This document shows positions 1 to 12,063 of a stretch of 64,000 nucleotides of DNA, piece by piece. This DNA comes from Tetragonia tetragonoides (lineage: Eukaryota > Streptophyta > Magnoliopsida > Caryophyllales > Aizoaceae). Made by a program: the position numbers and the translations under genes. Under the pieces are notes generated by a model that was not told the DNA's origin, did no database searches, and saw only the letters and a list, made by a program, of their open reading frames with translations. Positions within the stretch are counted from its first letter, which is position 1. Each line of letters begins with the position of its first letter. The DNA lies in the NCBI GenBank assembly GCA_038025085.1, contig CM076151.1, positions 4,639,001 to 4,703,000 on the forward strand, given 5' to 3'.

Positions 1-1062
1 GTGCTATAAATGTATTAGGTTAAACAGTGTTAAAAATCTCGCACCAAAAAAAAACAGTGTTAAAAATCCGTTAGCAAAATGATGATGTGTCATCTAAAAA
101 TGAATAAATTGAGAAACTAAAAGGCATAAATAAAATTTAAAAAAAAAAAAACAAAAAGAAAAAAAAAAACTTGTTTTTTCCTATCTCTGTCCATTCCCAC
201 TGGGCACTATTGCCGTCAATGGAGGTCTGAGACCCACCTCCACCCTGCCCTTGATCCCCATCTCGCCCCACTCCGACCAACACCACTCTTCCCTCTTTGC
301 CGCTACCGTCCTCGGCTTCTTCCTCCTCTTCTGTGACTGTCCTCTACTTCACAGCCTTAACCGAGTTAACCCACTTCCTCCATCACCTAATAACCCACCC
401 ATCTTTCTCTCTCCTCTTTCAATCAAAGCTACCAATTACCATGAAGTGGGTTCATTGGTTTTTGTACCCAATCCAAACCATCTCTAATAATGACGGACAA
501 TGTAGAAAAACCTGTTGAAATTCACCTCAAACCAGAAGTCGAAAGAGAGTGGTTTTCTGGCTCAAAGTACCAACTACTTTTCTAAATCATATAGGCACAC
601 AACGACAACGCAAAACCAACAACCCTCCATAAACACGAAATTCCCCTTATTCCTTCGGACCCTGATTATCGCTCCCAGCCCTGAAATTTTTGACCCCAAA
701 CCCTTTAATCCCCTTCAAAGTCATCTGTCAAACACAAGTAATTTATTGACTAATTGCTTTCAATTTCTCGTCCTTGTTTGTGTAATTTTTAATTGGTGGC
801 TTAAAATTGAAATAAGTATGTGATTGATGGTGGTGGTGGTGGTGGTGGGGAGAGAACGTGGTGGAGGTGGCGAGAGAATCTGGTGGAGGAGAATGGTTGT
901 GGCTGGGTAAAACAAGGAGAGAGAAATGGATGTTCAATTGTTCAGTACAATTTTTTTATTTTTTAATTATTTGTTTTTTTTTTCTCAGTTTATTTCTCAA
1001 ATTAGATGAACTTTAACTAACATATGTTTAACGGCGTCTAGCTGGGTACATTTGTAGCACAC
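1..1062. mobile_element. TIR (foldback/Mutator-like) non-autonomous element, truncated by window edge
   Basis: The first 14 bases of the window are matched, inverted, by bases 1047-1060 with one mismatch. The similarity continues inward in patches: a CATCTAA...TTGAGAAA...AAA stretch near 90-125 is mirrored near 970-1010. The inside is C/T-rich (200-480) with a (GGT)n run at 828-848. Open frames in it show no recognisable domain. Long, diverged terminal inverted repeats around unrelated filler suggest a Mutator-like or foldback element. The target duplication cannot be tested because the left end lies at the window edge. Confidence 0.5.
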
Positions 1063-2230
1063 TTTTTACAAGATGAGATTATTGGATTGTATTTCGCAAG
1101 GTGGGATTATTTTTTCAGCACACAAATGAAACTTGAGATTATTTACAGTAAATTTTCCTTTATTTTTTTTATTAAGTACTCAACATTCAGTACTGAGCAA
1201 GGCAGGTTCAAGGACCTGAGACTTGAACAAGCACAAGCTAAAATTAAAAAAGTCAGGTCAACATCACGTATGTGGTATGTGCAATCTAGAAACCGCGTTA
1301 AAAAAAGCTTAGCAGGCGCCAGCAGGGTATCATATCCCTTTGTAATCCAATCGGATCACATAATGACGACTACTATGTTATGATTTCCCCCAAAAGATAA
1401 CGTATATGAATATATGATATATACTATGTATACGTCACAATACAAAAAATTAAAAAAGTGATTTATACATGAATTTACTTGTCAAAATTACATTGTCTGT
1501 CTACAAGATTTATCTTGTTGATTTGCCTAGTGTGTATGGTTTGTAGGTTATTGTATACACTCGGGGTTTATCCGGTGCACACTTAAAAAGTAGTGGCTGA
1601 AGGTTACTCGCATAAAAAAAAAATCACCTTTGAAATATGTTTTTTCTATAAGTTTAATTGTAAGAAACTACCTTCTAATTAAAAGTATTTTGCACTCACG
1701 GCGAAATTACCTTTAAGATATGAGATGTGTTCTTTTCCACTAACTCGAACTAATTTGATTTAATCGGCTAAATAACATTTACTAATTTGATTTGATCTGA
1801 TAGGGTAATTAAATATTAATAGAAATTGTATGTACTTTTTCACTAGTTTCATTAATAGGATCTATTTCGATAAGTGAAAAAACAAATATAAAGATTGATA
1901 TAAGACGGAAGGAGTATTATTATAATTATGTATCAACATTTTCTTATGGTATGTTCACATGCATATGACCGTATGATTATACTACTATGCTAAGGTTTCT
2001 ACAAAATAAAATTAGTAGTATAAAACTTGCTAATGATACATGTTTATCTCACTAAATCTTCAAACAAAAGTTATTTTAGAAACAATAATAATAAATAAAC
2101 AAATAGTGAGAAAGAGGGACAAAGACAACGACGGGTCAAGATGTGCTTCTACGCTTTTGAATACATCTCACAAGGTCCCAACAGTCTCATGATCATCATC
2201 TCATCTTATCACACGGGACGTACGTGTTGC
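1063..2230. other. AT-rich spacer upstream of the WRKY gene
   Basis: No coding exon is recognisable. The stretch at 1087-1383 has an open frame without any familiar motif. An ACGGAAGGAGTATT sequence near 1905-1918 looks like one terminus of a Stowaway-type MITE, but I could not find its partner. Confidence 0.5.
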
Positions 2231-2242
2231 TTGACCTTGACT
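2231..2242 (+). promoter_or_regulatory. Paired W boxes (TTGACC/TTGACT)
   Basis: TTGACC at 2231-2236 and TTGACT at 2237-2242 lie head to tail about 430 bases upstream of the TATA box of the WRKY40-like gene. TTGAC[C/T] is the established binding site of WRKY proteins. Together with the second pair at 2590-2603 this suggests auto- or cross-regulation, as known for the WRKY18/40/60 clade. Function here is inferred. Confidence 0.55.
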
Positions 2243-2589
2243 TTACTTAATTCCTTTTAATTTTTCTTTTTTCTCATTTCTTTTCTTCATTTAAGATCCT
2301 TCTTTCCCTTATCAGTTCTCACTAGAATAATGTGATGAGGTGAAAATATAAGTAGTAAGTGTCATACTCTCGCAATTGGGTGGTTAGATAAGTTCATATC
2401 TTCATCAATATACGGAGAATAAAGTCTCTTTTACTTTCTTTGCAGCATTGCAGGAAGGGCCTCATTCTCTACTTGAAAGAGCAGCCCATCTAAAATGAAT
2501 TGGCGATTTACAGATTATTACATGCGTCAACAAAATAAATAAATAAATTTCTCACTGGGAATAATAATATAATGTGAGCGGGGCCAGCT

Positions 2590-2603
2590 TTGACCCTTTG
2601 ACT
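2590..2603 (+). promoter_or_regulatory. Second W-box pair in the WRKY promoter
   Basis: TTGACC at 2590-2595 and TTGACT at 2598-2603 lie about 70 bases upstream of the TATA box. Four W boxes within 375 bases of a WRKY promoter is more than expected by chance and fits self-regulation. Confidence 0.6.
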
Positions 2604-2670
2604 CTTCAACATTTTGTCAAACTCGTATTATATTCCTATTAAAATAATCACCTCACGCACGCACACTCCC

Positions 2671-2677
2671 TATAAAA
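2671..2677 (+). promoter_or_regulatory. TATA box of the WRKY40-like gene
   Basis: TATAAAAA follows a pyrimidine-rich run and lies about 350 bases upstream of the start codon. A transcription start near 2700 would give a leader of about 320 bases. Confidence 0.6.
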
Positions 2678-3021
2678 AGAGGGGTTTACAATGTCCTTGT
2701 TTTGTTGCCAAATCGCCAAAATTAAACAGCCAGCCAGCTAATTCTCAGCAGTGACGTCCTTTAATTTTCTCTCTCCTCAAAATTCTGTCTTCGCGCTACT
2801 TTCCTAAGGCCTGCAAGTTGTTTGGTCTGGTAGTGTCAAGAACAAGCCCATAAAATCCAGCTTTATTCTTGCTTATAAATGCGTGTGTTTTTGCCGGTTC
2901 ACGATATTTGACTAAAGCATAACAATACTACTACTTCTTTCTATCAGTTGAAGAAAACATTTTAAGAGCCTTTTTCTTTCTTTCTAGCTACCCACAACTT
3001 CAAAATTTTATTAAGATAATT

Positions 3022-4744
3022 ATGGATTACTCTACATGGTTAAGCTCGGCTTCTTTGGATCTCAGCAATGGCGACAATAGCACTCTTCGACTTCTCGACG
3101 ATTCTCCGGTCCGCGATACTCATCATGTTAATACTACTGTCAAGAAGTTGGAGCCTCAAACTACCTCTAATGAAGTTGCTAGCAATCTTTGGCTTAAAGA
3201 TGAGGTATGTTGAGTCTTTGGCACCAACTTTGTGTTTTTAACTTCGCCAGAATGTCTTTGCTGTCACGATCCATTGAGATTCATTCCTAATTAAGAAAAA
3301 AACCGAAAAAAATCACCTTCTAGAACTACTTTAATGTAAATTTTAGAACATGATTCTGATTTTGTATTATGCTACTCCAATTTTCACATTATGTATGTGA
3401 ACGTCCGTATTAAATAGTGTAATAGAAAAATCTATGAAATTTTATTGCTATGTTGTTTGAGAACTTGAAATTCACCAATTTTCTATTTTCGAAAATGTGT
3501 GTTTCCAGGCAGGAGCATTGACAGAGGAATTGAACAGGGTAAACGCAGAGAACAAGAGGCTTACAGAAATGCTAGCCGTGGTATGCGAGAACTACAATGA
3601 ATTGAAGAGACAATTGACAGATTATATGAGCAAGAGTGCAAGCAATGAGGTTACTGGTAACATGATCAAGAAAAGGAAAATCGACAATCATTTCACCAAT
3701 GGCAACAATGTTGTTAAGAGCAATAACAACGTCGAGACTAGTTCAAGTGATGAAGAAGAATCGTGTGGAAAACCAAAGGAAGAAACTATCAAAGCCAAGA
3801 TCACTAGGGTCGCGGTTCGTACAGAAGCTTCTGATTCAACCCTTGTAAGTCCATCATCCATTTATATTTAACACGGAAAATGTTTGATTTACCCTGTGGG
3901 TTAACGTTACATGAATGGTTTGCTTATTATTTTTATGCGGGTTTATGCAGATACTTAAGGATGGATATCAATGGAGGAAATATGGACAAAAGGTGACAAG
4001 GGACAACCCATGCCCTAGAGCTTACTTCAAATGCTCATTTGCACCTAGTTGCCCTGTCAAGAAGAAGGTACTTAATTGACAACCAAAACTTCTTGAACAA
4101 TTCTTGTACTATTTCAACTGAGTATTAATTAATAGTCATACATATAACGTTTCAAGACAAATTCCTAACAAATTTTGACTACGAAACATTATAATCAATT
4201 TAATACCTCTAATACAAAAAATTCAAATAGTTGGTTGCCAAATTATTAAAGTTGGTGAGACCCAAACATAAATGCTATTACTCTTCTAAGATAAGTTTAG
4301 CTTAATGTTGTTCATTATTTTCAAACGTTTCAGGTTCAAAGAAGTCTAGAAGATCAATCAATGCTAGTAGCAACATATGAAGGTGAACACAACCATGCAC
4401 CCCCTGCCCAACACGAGGTAACGTCTGCCTCAAACCGCGCTTTCAACCTTGGCTCGGTCCCTAGCAACACGACTATTGTAGGCTCGTCTGCACCACCCAC
4501 GGTCACACTTGACCTAACAAAGCCTAAGACAACCTCAAATAATATTAATGTTCCAAATAACATGGCGAAAACGTTGGGTAACACTACTACGTCATCTAGC
4601 CAAATGATGAAGTTTAACTCGCCGGAGTTTCAGAAATTGTTGGCTGAACAAATGGCTTCTTCCTTGACGAAAGATCCCAATTTCACAGCTGCTCTAGCTT
4701 CAGCTATTTCGGGTAGATTTACACAGCAAAGTTCAAGTGATTAA
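3022..4744 (+). CDS. WRKY40: WRKY40-like group IIa transcription factor
   Basis: Four exons: 3022-3204, 3509-3844, 3951-4067 and 4334-4744, all with GT-AG borders, giving 348 residues. Exon 2 encodes a leucine-zipper-like heptad region ([16 protein letters not shown] and following), diagnostic of group IIa, and a KKRK nuclear signal. The WRKYGQK heptad is at residues 181-187. The zinc ligands follow as C201-X5-C207-X23-H231-X1-H233. The intron inside the WRKY domain falls after CPVKKK, the V-type position typical of groups IIa/IIb. Members of this clade (WRKY18/40/60 in Arabidopsis) bind W boxes in the nucleus and tune defence and abscisic acid responses, mostly as repressors. The W-box-rich promoter suggests self-regulation. 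Orthology to WRKY40 rather than WRKY18/60 is a judgement from overall similarity. Confidence 0.92.
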
Positions 4745-5858
4745 AAATGCTGCGATTTTGTGCATGATTTTGTGCTCTAGTTTCAGAATCTCATGCATGA
4801 TGATTGTGAAATTGCACAATTTTGGGTTCAAAAATCAAGCTACATGCTCTTTTGGACGGGAACTTATTGAACAAGTTCAAGTTCATCACATCACAAATAC
4901 TTTGGCTAGATAATGCAGCAAAGTGAAGGTGGTTGTTCCAATTTTTATTTGGCAATTGTACAGCATTCAATTCAGTAAAAAGAATTAGTGCAGAAGTTGG
5001 ACATTTTTGAAGCCTTGTAGTTGTTATAGAATTGTTGATTTTGCATGAGCAGGCCATTACAAATGTGTTCTTAATTAGTTGTTAGGTATTTAGTTAAGGA
5101 GTATTTGATTAGACAATTCTTAGTTTTGTGTTGTATATGATTTCTCTCTATGGAATATAATACCATTAAGCAAGAATTGGCATGTAATTGTATGAGTTGT
5201 TTTTATAAAGGGATCTCATTAATTGTATGAGCTTGATATAATAACAACATACAATACACATATTGTGCTAATTCAGTCTTGCTAATATCTCAACAATGAC
5301 AACTTTATCTCCTGACAACTTAATAAATTAATATGCGCGATTGAATAATGTTGTTGTTAGGGAATATTATCTAGTATGTCACAACAATATTTCGGATGTG
5401 AGATATTTCTTGTTGATTTGTGAGACTAGTATTAATTCCAGAAAGACGTCGCGAACTGTATTGTTTAATTGCAACGCTCGCTTAAAACTCGTTTAATTTT
5501 GTTCGAAACTCAATTACATGATTTAATCGTTTAATATATTAATAAGATTAATAGATTTCAGTTCAGTAAATTTCAGATTAATTTAATATTATGCAAATAA
5601 ATCCGGTTAAAAAAAAGGTGAAGAGAACATGGCCTAAAACAATGAGAAAAAGGAGACCTTACGTTAAAACAAACTTATATATTAAGTCTCATGCATGTTA
5701 CGAACAAGGTAGGTGTTTATACTCATAAGGACACACATTTAAACAACGTGTGATATTTATCTATTCCAAATATATGTAATATTTCAATTCCCATTTGCTC
5801 CATCCTTGCTTATTTCTTTAAACATATCCTTCAATAAAATTAAAGTAGCTCATATTTA
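4745..5858. other. 3' flank of the WRKY gene and AT-rich spacer
   Basis: The first 450 bases are the probable 3' UTR; several AATAAT/AATATAAT-like signals occur around 5150-5240. The rest is AT-rich with no coding exon that I recognise. Confidence 0.4.
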
Positions 5859-6273
5859 GAGTGTGTTTTTTTCTATTTATTTTCATAGATTTTCACTAAT
5901 TGAATAAGGTATTCCCTTTAATCACACGAACTGGGTAAAATGTTGTCATTGATTTGCACTAATTGCAATTGATTCAGTAAGATCCTATCACTGATTCCCA
6001 CTGCTGATTCAGTAAGATTCTGTCACCAATTAATTACCACTGATTCATTATGGTCCTGATACTGATTATGTGGGTAGGGATATGTAATTTTTCACTGATC
6101 CCACTGATTTGGTAAGCACCTCCCACTGATTTCCATTGATTGGGTAAGATTTTGCACTAATTCTCACTGATTCAGTAAGTCTTATCACTGATTACTACTG
6201 ACTGGATAGGATCATACTTACCATTAATTTTCATTGATTCCGTAATACCCATTAAGTGAAAAAGAACATACCC
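5859..6273. mobile_element. Tourist-like MITE with internal CACTGATT...AGTAAG subrepeats
   Basis: The left end (GAGTGTGTTTTTTTC) and right end (AAGTGAAAAAGAACATACCC) are imperfect inverted repeats that match the ends of the elements at 8474 and 12367. The interior is built from about ten degenerate copies of a unit of roughly 25-30 bases, CACTGATTCCCACTGATTCAGTAAG(G). A TTA-like target site borders the left end; the right copy has decayed. Confidence 0.6.
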
Positions 6274-8470
6274 TAGGTTAATAAGCTAAGCAATGCAAAA
6301 TATCACACAAAGCATTTTGAAGCTGTCCCCTTGATCACATAATAAGCCCTAATAACATTAAGAGCTATAACTTATCCACGTGAAAGACAAACTCTCAACC
6401 TTTACTATCGCTATCTAAAACGATGATTATTCCAATTATTGGAGCATGCAGAAGTAGAAAAAATCCGAGTAGTAGTGGAGAATATGTATGAAATGGACCC
6501 ATCAATTTTAGCAGTTACCTTTTGAGTTTTGAGATCGTGTCCTTCCTAATACGAGTAATGTCCAGTGGATCTGGGCCAATATTTCCCATTTACGTGCATT
6601 CTGATTTGAGTAGTTATTGTTCAATGTGAAAATAGAACTTGTCTACTTCTTCATCCATTAAGTGCACGTAGACATGGCCACCTGTTACTAGTTGGATTTT
6701 TCTTGTATATTATCCACTTGTCAGCATTTTTATTTTTTTTGGATTTTTTTGTTCAGATAACGCACAAATATCAATACAATATACGTATACAGAGACACAA
6801 GGGTGGATCTAATAAATCGATACCGGTGTCCACGGACACCGGTAGGTCAAAAATTCTTTATATTTTGTCAAAATCTAGGTCAAAATTCTTATAAAATATA
6901 TGAGGACACCGTAAATAAGAGACGGTGACAACTATAAAGTATATGGACACCGATATTAAAATTTGCTAGATCTATCACTGCAAGGACATGGAGAAAATCG
7001 AACTTAAGACCTAATGTATCCAACACCGGTAAATTTTTAAGTTTTAACCACTAGATCAAGACATCATTGATTCTTTTTTCGGCTGTTAGTCTCGTTAGTG
7101 TTTGAAGTTTGAAGGCTACCAAAAGCAAGCGGTCCCCAAGCACATTGTAGGGAAGAGGCTCAACGACAACAGGTAATGGAGACCGGAGGGGGGGGGGGGC
7201 GGTGTCAAAGCAAAGAGACGGGATTGACCTTCTAACTCGTTCACTAATGAGTCAATTGTATGTACAAGTAGGCTAGTACAAGTAGGCTAGTACAAGTACA
7301 TGCATTATTGCCATTTTGTCTCAATCAGTTGCACTTTTAGGTTTGGAATTCCTTCCATTTAGCACCACACTAATAGTACTCGTTCTAATAAGATGTGGTC
7401 TTGCTTCTACTTATTCCAATGGGTTAATTTCAATCAATTTCCTTCTTCGTTGAAAAATTGTGAGTAACCATTTGGGGAGAATGTTAACCCACATTGAATG
7501 AATGAGCGTGAGTTACTCCACCTTGCCAATTTGTTTTGGGTTGAAAACTCACAGCTATATATGTGTTCACGTGGATTAAAGCTCAATTATTAAAACTTAT
7601 CACAATCTACGTACAATTTTTTTCGTTTTTTTTTTTTTTTTGAAATCAGTTTTTTTTTTTTTTTTTTTTTCTAACAGGTCGGATGATATCATGTCATGCT
7701 TGTCTATGAATAGGAGCTGGCTTTTTCTCCATCATAAACACAATCCCCGGGGTATTGATTCGCGCCACGTACCATGTTATGCCAAAATCTAGTTAGACTG
7801 CCCGTACAATGTGCCACTACAACTCGTGGACCATCCTTACTTTACACCGGCCAGGTTTGCATTCCTTGTAGAGAAACTTTTTACCAAGGACATGTGAATC
7901 TTGTGTGTTTAATGGATGATTATCCTATGAAAATTAATTAACTAAACACAAACACATTTTTTTTAAGAACAAGTGATCGAGTCTTGACCAACACTAATTA
8001 TGATATAATAAAGAGGTTGTAGCAAATGTATTTAGACCGATAGATTCGATTGCTAGTGATGATTATCGATTTGTTTTGTCTGGCCTTAATCAATTATAAG
8101 TTTATATATGTTTATGCTCAAAGTGCTTTTTAGAAAACACTTTCGTAATGCAACTAAAAATTGAATTGGCAGTATTCTTCATGCTTTCTTAATTTTGTAC
8201 TCTAATGGTAAGCAGGAAAACCCCAACTTAACGGTGTAAAGAAGATTTTAAAATCAAAGTCATGAGAACCAAACTTACATACTCATTTTTTTCTTTTTTA
8301 AATTTACCGAGTAATTAGTTTAGTTTAGTTTAGTTTAGTTGTATAACCTATTTTTTTTATTTTACAGATTACTTTTTAATTTAGTTCAGTCTAGTCCTAT
8401 CCAATTTAGTTCAGTAAAAAAGAACACAACGTAAATAAAAAAGAACAAATTACAAACGAACTTGAAGAGA
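6274..8470. other. Spacer with short repeats and a palindrome
   Basis: No gene is recognisable. It contains a near-perfect inverted repeat at 6821-6844 (11-base arms), a run of G at about 7187-7199, three tandem copies of GTACAAGTAGGCTA around 7261-7300, two long T runs at 7630-7670, and TTTAG repeats near 8318-8340. Confidence 0.5.
6821..6844. repeat. 24-base inverted repeat (TACCGGTGTCC arms)
   Basis: Two perfectly complementary 11-base arms are separated by only two bases. GGACACCG recurs at about 6903 and 6943, and GATCTA occurs on both sides (6807 and 6970), which suggests a small transposon relic. Confidence 0.6.
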
Positions 8471-8473
8471 TTA

Positions 8474-8750
8474 GGGTGTGTTCTTTTCCACTTATTTCCA
8501 CTGATTCTCACTGATTGAGTAAGGTCCTGTTACTGATTTTTACTAATTCAGTAAGGTCATGTTACCGATTTCCACTGATTCAATAAGGTCCTGCCACTGA
8601 ATATGTGAGTAGGGATGTGAGCCCTTCCACTGATTTCCACTAATTTCCACTGATTGAATAATGTCTTTTCATTGATCCTCACTGATTCAGTAAGGTCATG
8701 TCACTGATAGATATTAATTGAGTAAGGTCCAATAAGTGAAAAAGAACCTA
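8474..8750. mobile_element. Tourist-like MITE, same family as 5859-6273
   Basis: The element starts with GGGTGTGTTCTTTTCCACTT and ends with AAGTGAAAAAGAACC, an inverted repeat pair. TTA precedes the left end and TAA-like sequence follows the right. The inside repeats the CACTGATT...AGTAAGGTCCTG unit, as in the longer copy to the left. Confidence 0.7.
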
Positions 8751-8904
8751 TAACAAGCAGTAACCAAAAACGTGAAAGTTGCCAAAACGGTAAACTAAAC
8801 GAATCTCAGTCGAAACTCAAAAAGGGTGAAAAAGGACATCAATAAAGGATATGAGAATTAGAAAGAGAGAGACAAAAACAGTGGGTAGAAATGAAGATGA
8901 AGAA

Positions 8905-8940
<36 letters not shown>

Positions 8941-10370
8941 TACAGGGATGTCGGCAATTCAGAGTAAAATGAGAATTGACGACAAACATGTTTGGAGAGA
9001 CACCGCACACTAACTGCACATACAGGATATTCTTGATTTCCCACTGCCAGTGGATGAGGATGATGTGCTGCTTGACCTTGACCCCTTGACCCCTTTGGCC
9101 TGGCTAGGAGACTTCCTGATTGGGAAACCTATTCGTGTTCGCAATCGTAATTCCTAAGTCACCCTTCTCTTTTTCTTTTTTTGAGGGAAAGTCACCCTTT
9201 TCTTAATTCAATGCTTTTACGCTTTCCCGACTTGTAATTTAAAATTCCATTGAACCTAGACATGAACGTATGCAAATTCAAGCAAGGTTTGGAACTTTTC
9301 TAAATACCCTTGAATCGAATTGGACCAATTACTATATTCTACGATTACGTTGTACTCCGTAGTTTATTTTTAGAGTCTAAAGTTTATAAATTTTGATTAA
9401 CTATTGATAAAATATGTAAAAATGTACAATGTGAAAATACTTTCTTTAAAGAAAAAGGGACTGTTCTCTTTGGACACCCCATAAATTCCGCCTTGAATTT
9501 TTATAGAGGAGTCAATCGCGAGATGTGTAATGCAACAGTGAGGAATCAAAGCGAAATCTTTTATTAGTGACTCTCGATATTACTCTTATAGATACACCAT
9601 TTGCTACTGTAATGCGCCATATGCCTTGGAGGCTTGGGGCCATACTCTCTTTAAATTCGTTTAAATAGTGCTTGTTTGGTAAGATTATGCTTCCAACATT
9701 TATGCTTTCATCGGAAAAAAACAACCTACTCCAATAAATAATTTTCAGGCCATTTGTGGGTCAAGTGGGTACCAACTACTCCAAAGCTTGCGGTATTTCA
9801 AACTTTGTGATTATAGAACATTAGAAGTATAGAACGGATGCAAATACATATGGTAGTATAAAATACTACTAATCTTTTAAGGCTTTGTTTATTGAATTAT
9901 TTCAGCTAAAATGGGACTAAAACGATTTGAACGTGAATTTTTTGTTCACCAGAATTCGTGTTGGGCGGGCCTAAATCCCCTTCCCTCCACCAATGGTTCA
10001 AACCTACCCAAGGCCTACCCCCACTTTCTATCTCCTCCAACAACCCACCCCATCCTCATTTTCTCTCTCCTCAAGTAGCCCACTGCACCTCCACCTTCTC
10101 TCTCCTCTCCTTTCCCTATGACAAATGGACAACAGTCTCGCGACGAAAAGCAGGGAAACTAAGACATGCATAGCACTATACAAGAAAGAGCCATATATCC
10201 ACCTGAAATACATAATACAATTCTACTAAACCCGAGCCTACAGCTGACTAATTCTTCTTTTAACTCACAATGTAGACTGCAGGGTGACAAATAATTCACA
10301 ATTTATACAGTAAATTGCCCTCCCCCTATCCTCTCGATCGAAACATAATGTTAAAAACAAAATTGCTAGT
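8751..10370. other. Spacer downstream of the glycosylase gene
   Basis: It holds a (GAT)n microsatellite at about 8905-8939. No gene is supported. The C/T-rich 9960-10100 stretch has open frames of low complexity only. The right-hand part, up to 10370, is probably the 3' UTR of the minus-strand glycosylase gene. Confidence 0.45.
8905..8939. repeat. (GAT)n microsatellite
   Basis: An uninterrupted trinucleotide run. On the minus strand it reads as polyserine in a spurious open frame. Confidence 0.9.
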
Positions 10371-12025
10371 CTAGCAATCCGAGCAGATACTCATTTCGTC
10401 CAAAGCACTAGCAAGGTCCAGCTCGACAACTTCTCCAGAATTTTCCTCTTCAACCTTCGCCTTGAGATTCTCTTTTATTACTCCCTCCCCAGCTCCAACA
10501 CATTCCTGGAATCTGAAGCAGGTGACAAGATGGTCATTCGTCAAACCAGCCGCTTGCATAAACGAGAAGACCACTGTAGGCCCGACCCCTCGAAACCCCC
10601 TTCTCACCAGGTCCTTGCTTATCACTTCTGCTTTAGAAGTCTTGACTGGAACTTGACGCGGATAACGGAACTTGTTTACTATAGGCTTATGATTCATGAA
10701 GCCCCAAATGTACTTATCAAATGATCCGAACTCATCTGTTATCTGCGTCATTGGACCAAGAATAGGAACCAAAAAAGTAATTAGAACCACATTAAATCTT
10801 TGCTTACTACTGTTACTAGTGTGAGGAAACTGCTATAAGCTTAGAAAGATCAACCTTGGGTGTTGTACGGCTGTAACTTGCACATTTGTACCCAATGTCA
10901 CGGTGGTTTAGTGTAAGAAATTCGCACACTCGACCATACAGTCAGAATTGGGATATAATATGTGATTACATTTTCAAGGTCCAAAGCCAAAAGTAAGCAC
11001 AAACTGATATAACTGAGCATATTGTATGGTTAATGTGCATTTAACAACACTGCCTTGGCCCTGAGCCCCTGATGTCTCTAATTCAGAGTAAAGCAAAGGA
11101 ATACTTAAGCATTAACCTGTAATAATGATTTATATACCAGTAGTGGGGGCAAAAACATATTCCAACCATACGTTAGTCAGCAGGCAAAGTTAATGCTAAG
11201 GTAGCTCAATTGGTAAGGCCTCTAGGATCTATTCCAGAGGGCCGAATTTCAATCCCCCTCATGGATTCCAGAGGTCCCAATGCCCAACTATATATCATCT
11301 TCTACTTCTACTTCTAGCATAAATGCTATTCGTTACTCAATCCAGCCACTGACTTGCATAAAAAACTAAAAACAAACCTTAACCATTGGGTAACCAAACC
11401 AAACCATCGACCCAAAGGTTAAGGTTCCTGCGGATCCTGCCTATGCCTAGGTGTTTGGGGTTCAAATATATGCAACTCCTCCCAGCTATCATAGAGAAGT
11501 CGTCATTAACTATGCTTCAACATAATACAAACCACAGCTATTTCAAATAAGAAAATTTTGTTTTCAAAGTACCCCAATCATCTATTTGAATAAGCGTCAA
11601 CGTGATTCCTGAAGACAACCATTAACCAAAGACCAGAGAGAAGAAGCCAGAAACATAATCTTACTCAAAGCACAAAGACGGCAAAGTTTCTTCGCTATAA
11701 CTCCTAGCGTTGGGCACACTGAAATGCAGAGAACACTGCCAGAGAATAACACCATCTTTTTGCACCTAAAATCCTTTAAGGCCTCCAGCTTTTAGAGTAA
11801 ATCATAGTCCAAGGTGCATACAGCTCTATAAATTGGCATGGTAACTGACTCCAGGCCTGCTAGCTTCAGATTTCTACATAGATGCCACATCAAAGGTGCA
11901 TCCAACACTAACTTGAATGTACTCTCTCCATCACAGTAAAAACACAATGTCTAAGGTCAGACTCAACTACTGGGTTCCAAGGGATTCAATAAGGGTGAAG
12001 GCAAGAAATGGGAGTATATTCCTAT

Positions 12026-12063
<38 letters not shown>

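Noticed and set aside
251..823. Proline/serine-rich open frames
   Set aside because: Low-complexity C/T-rich filler inside the left-hand TIR element.
8817..9044. Open frame with polyserine
   Set aside because: It arises from the (GAT)n run read on the minus strand; no start context, homologue or exon structure.
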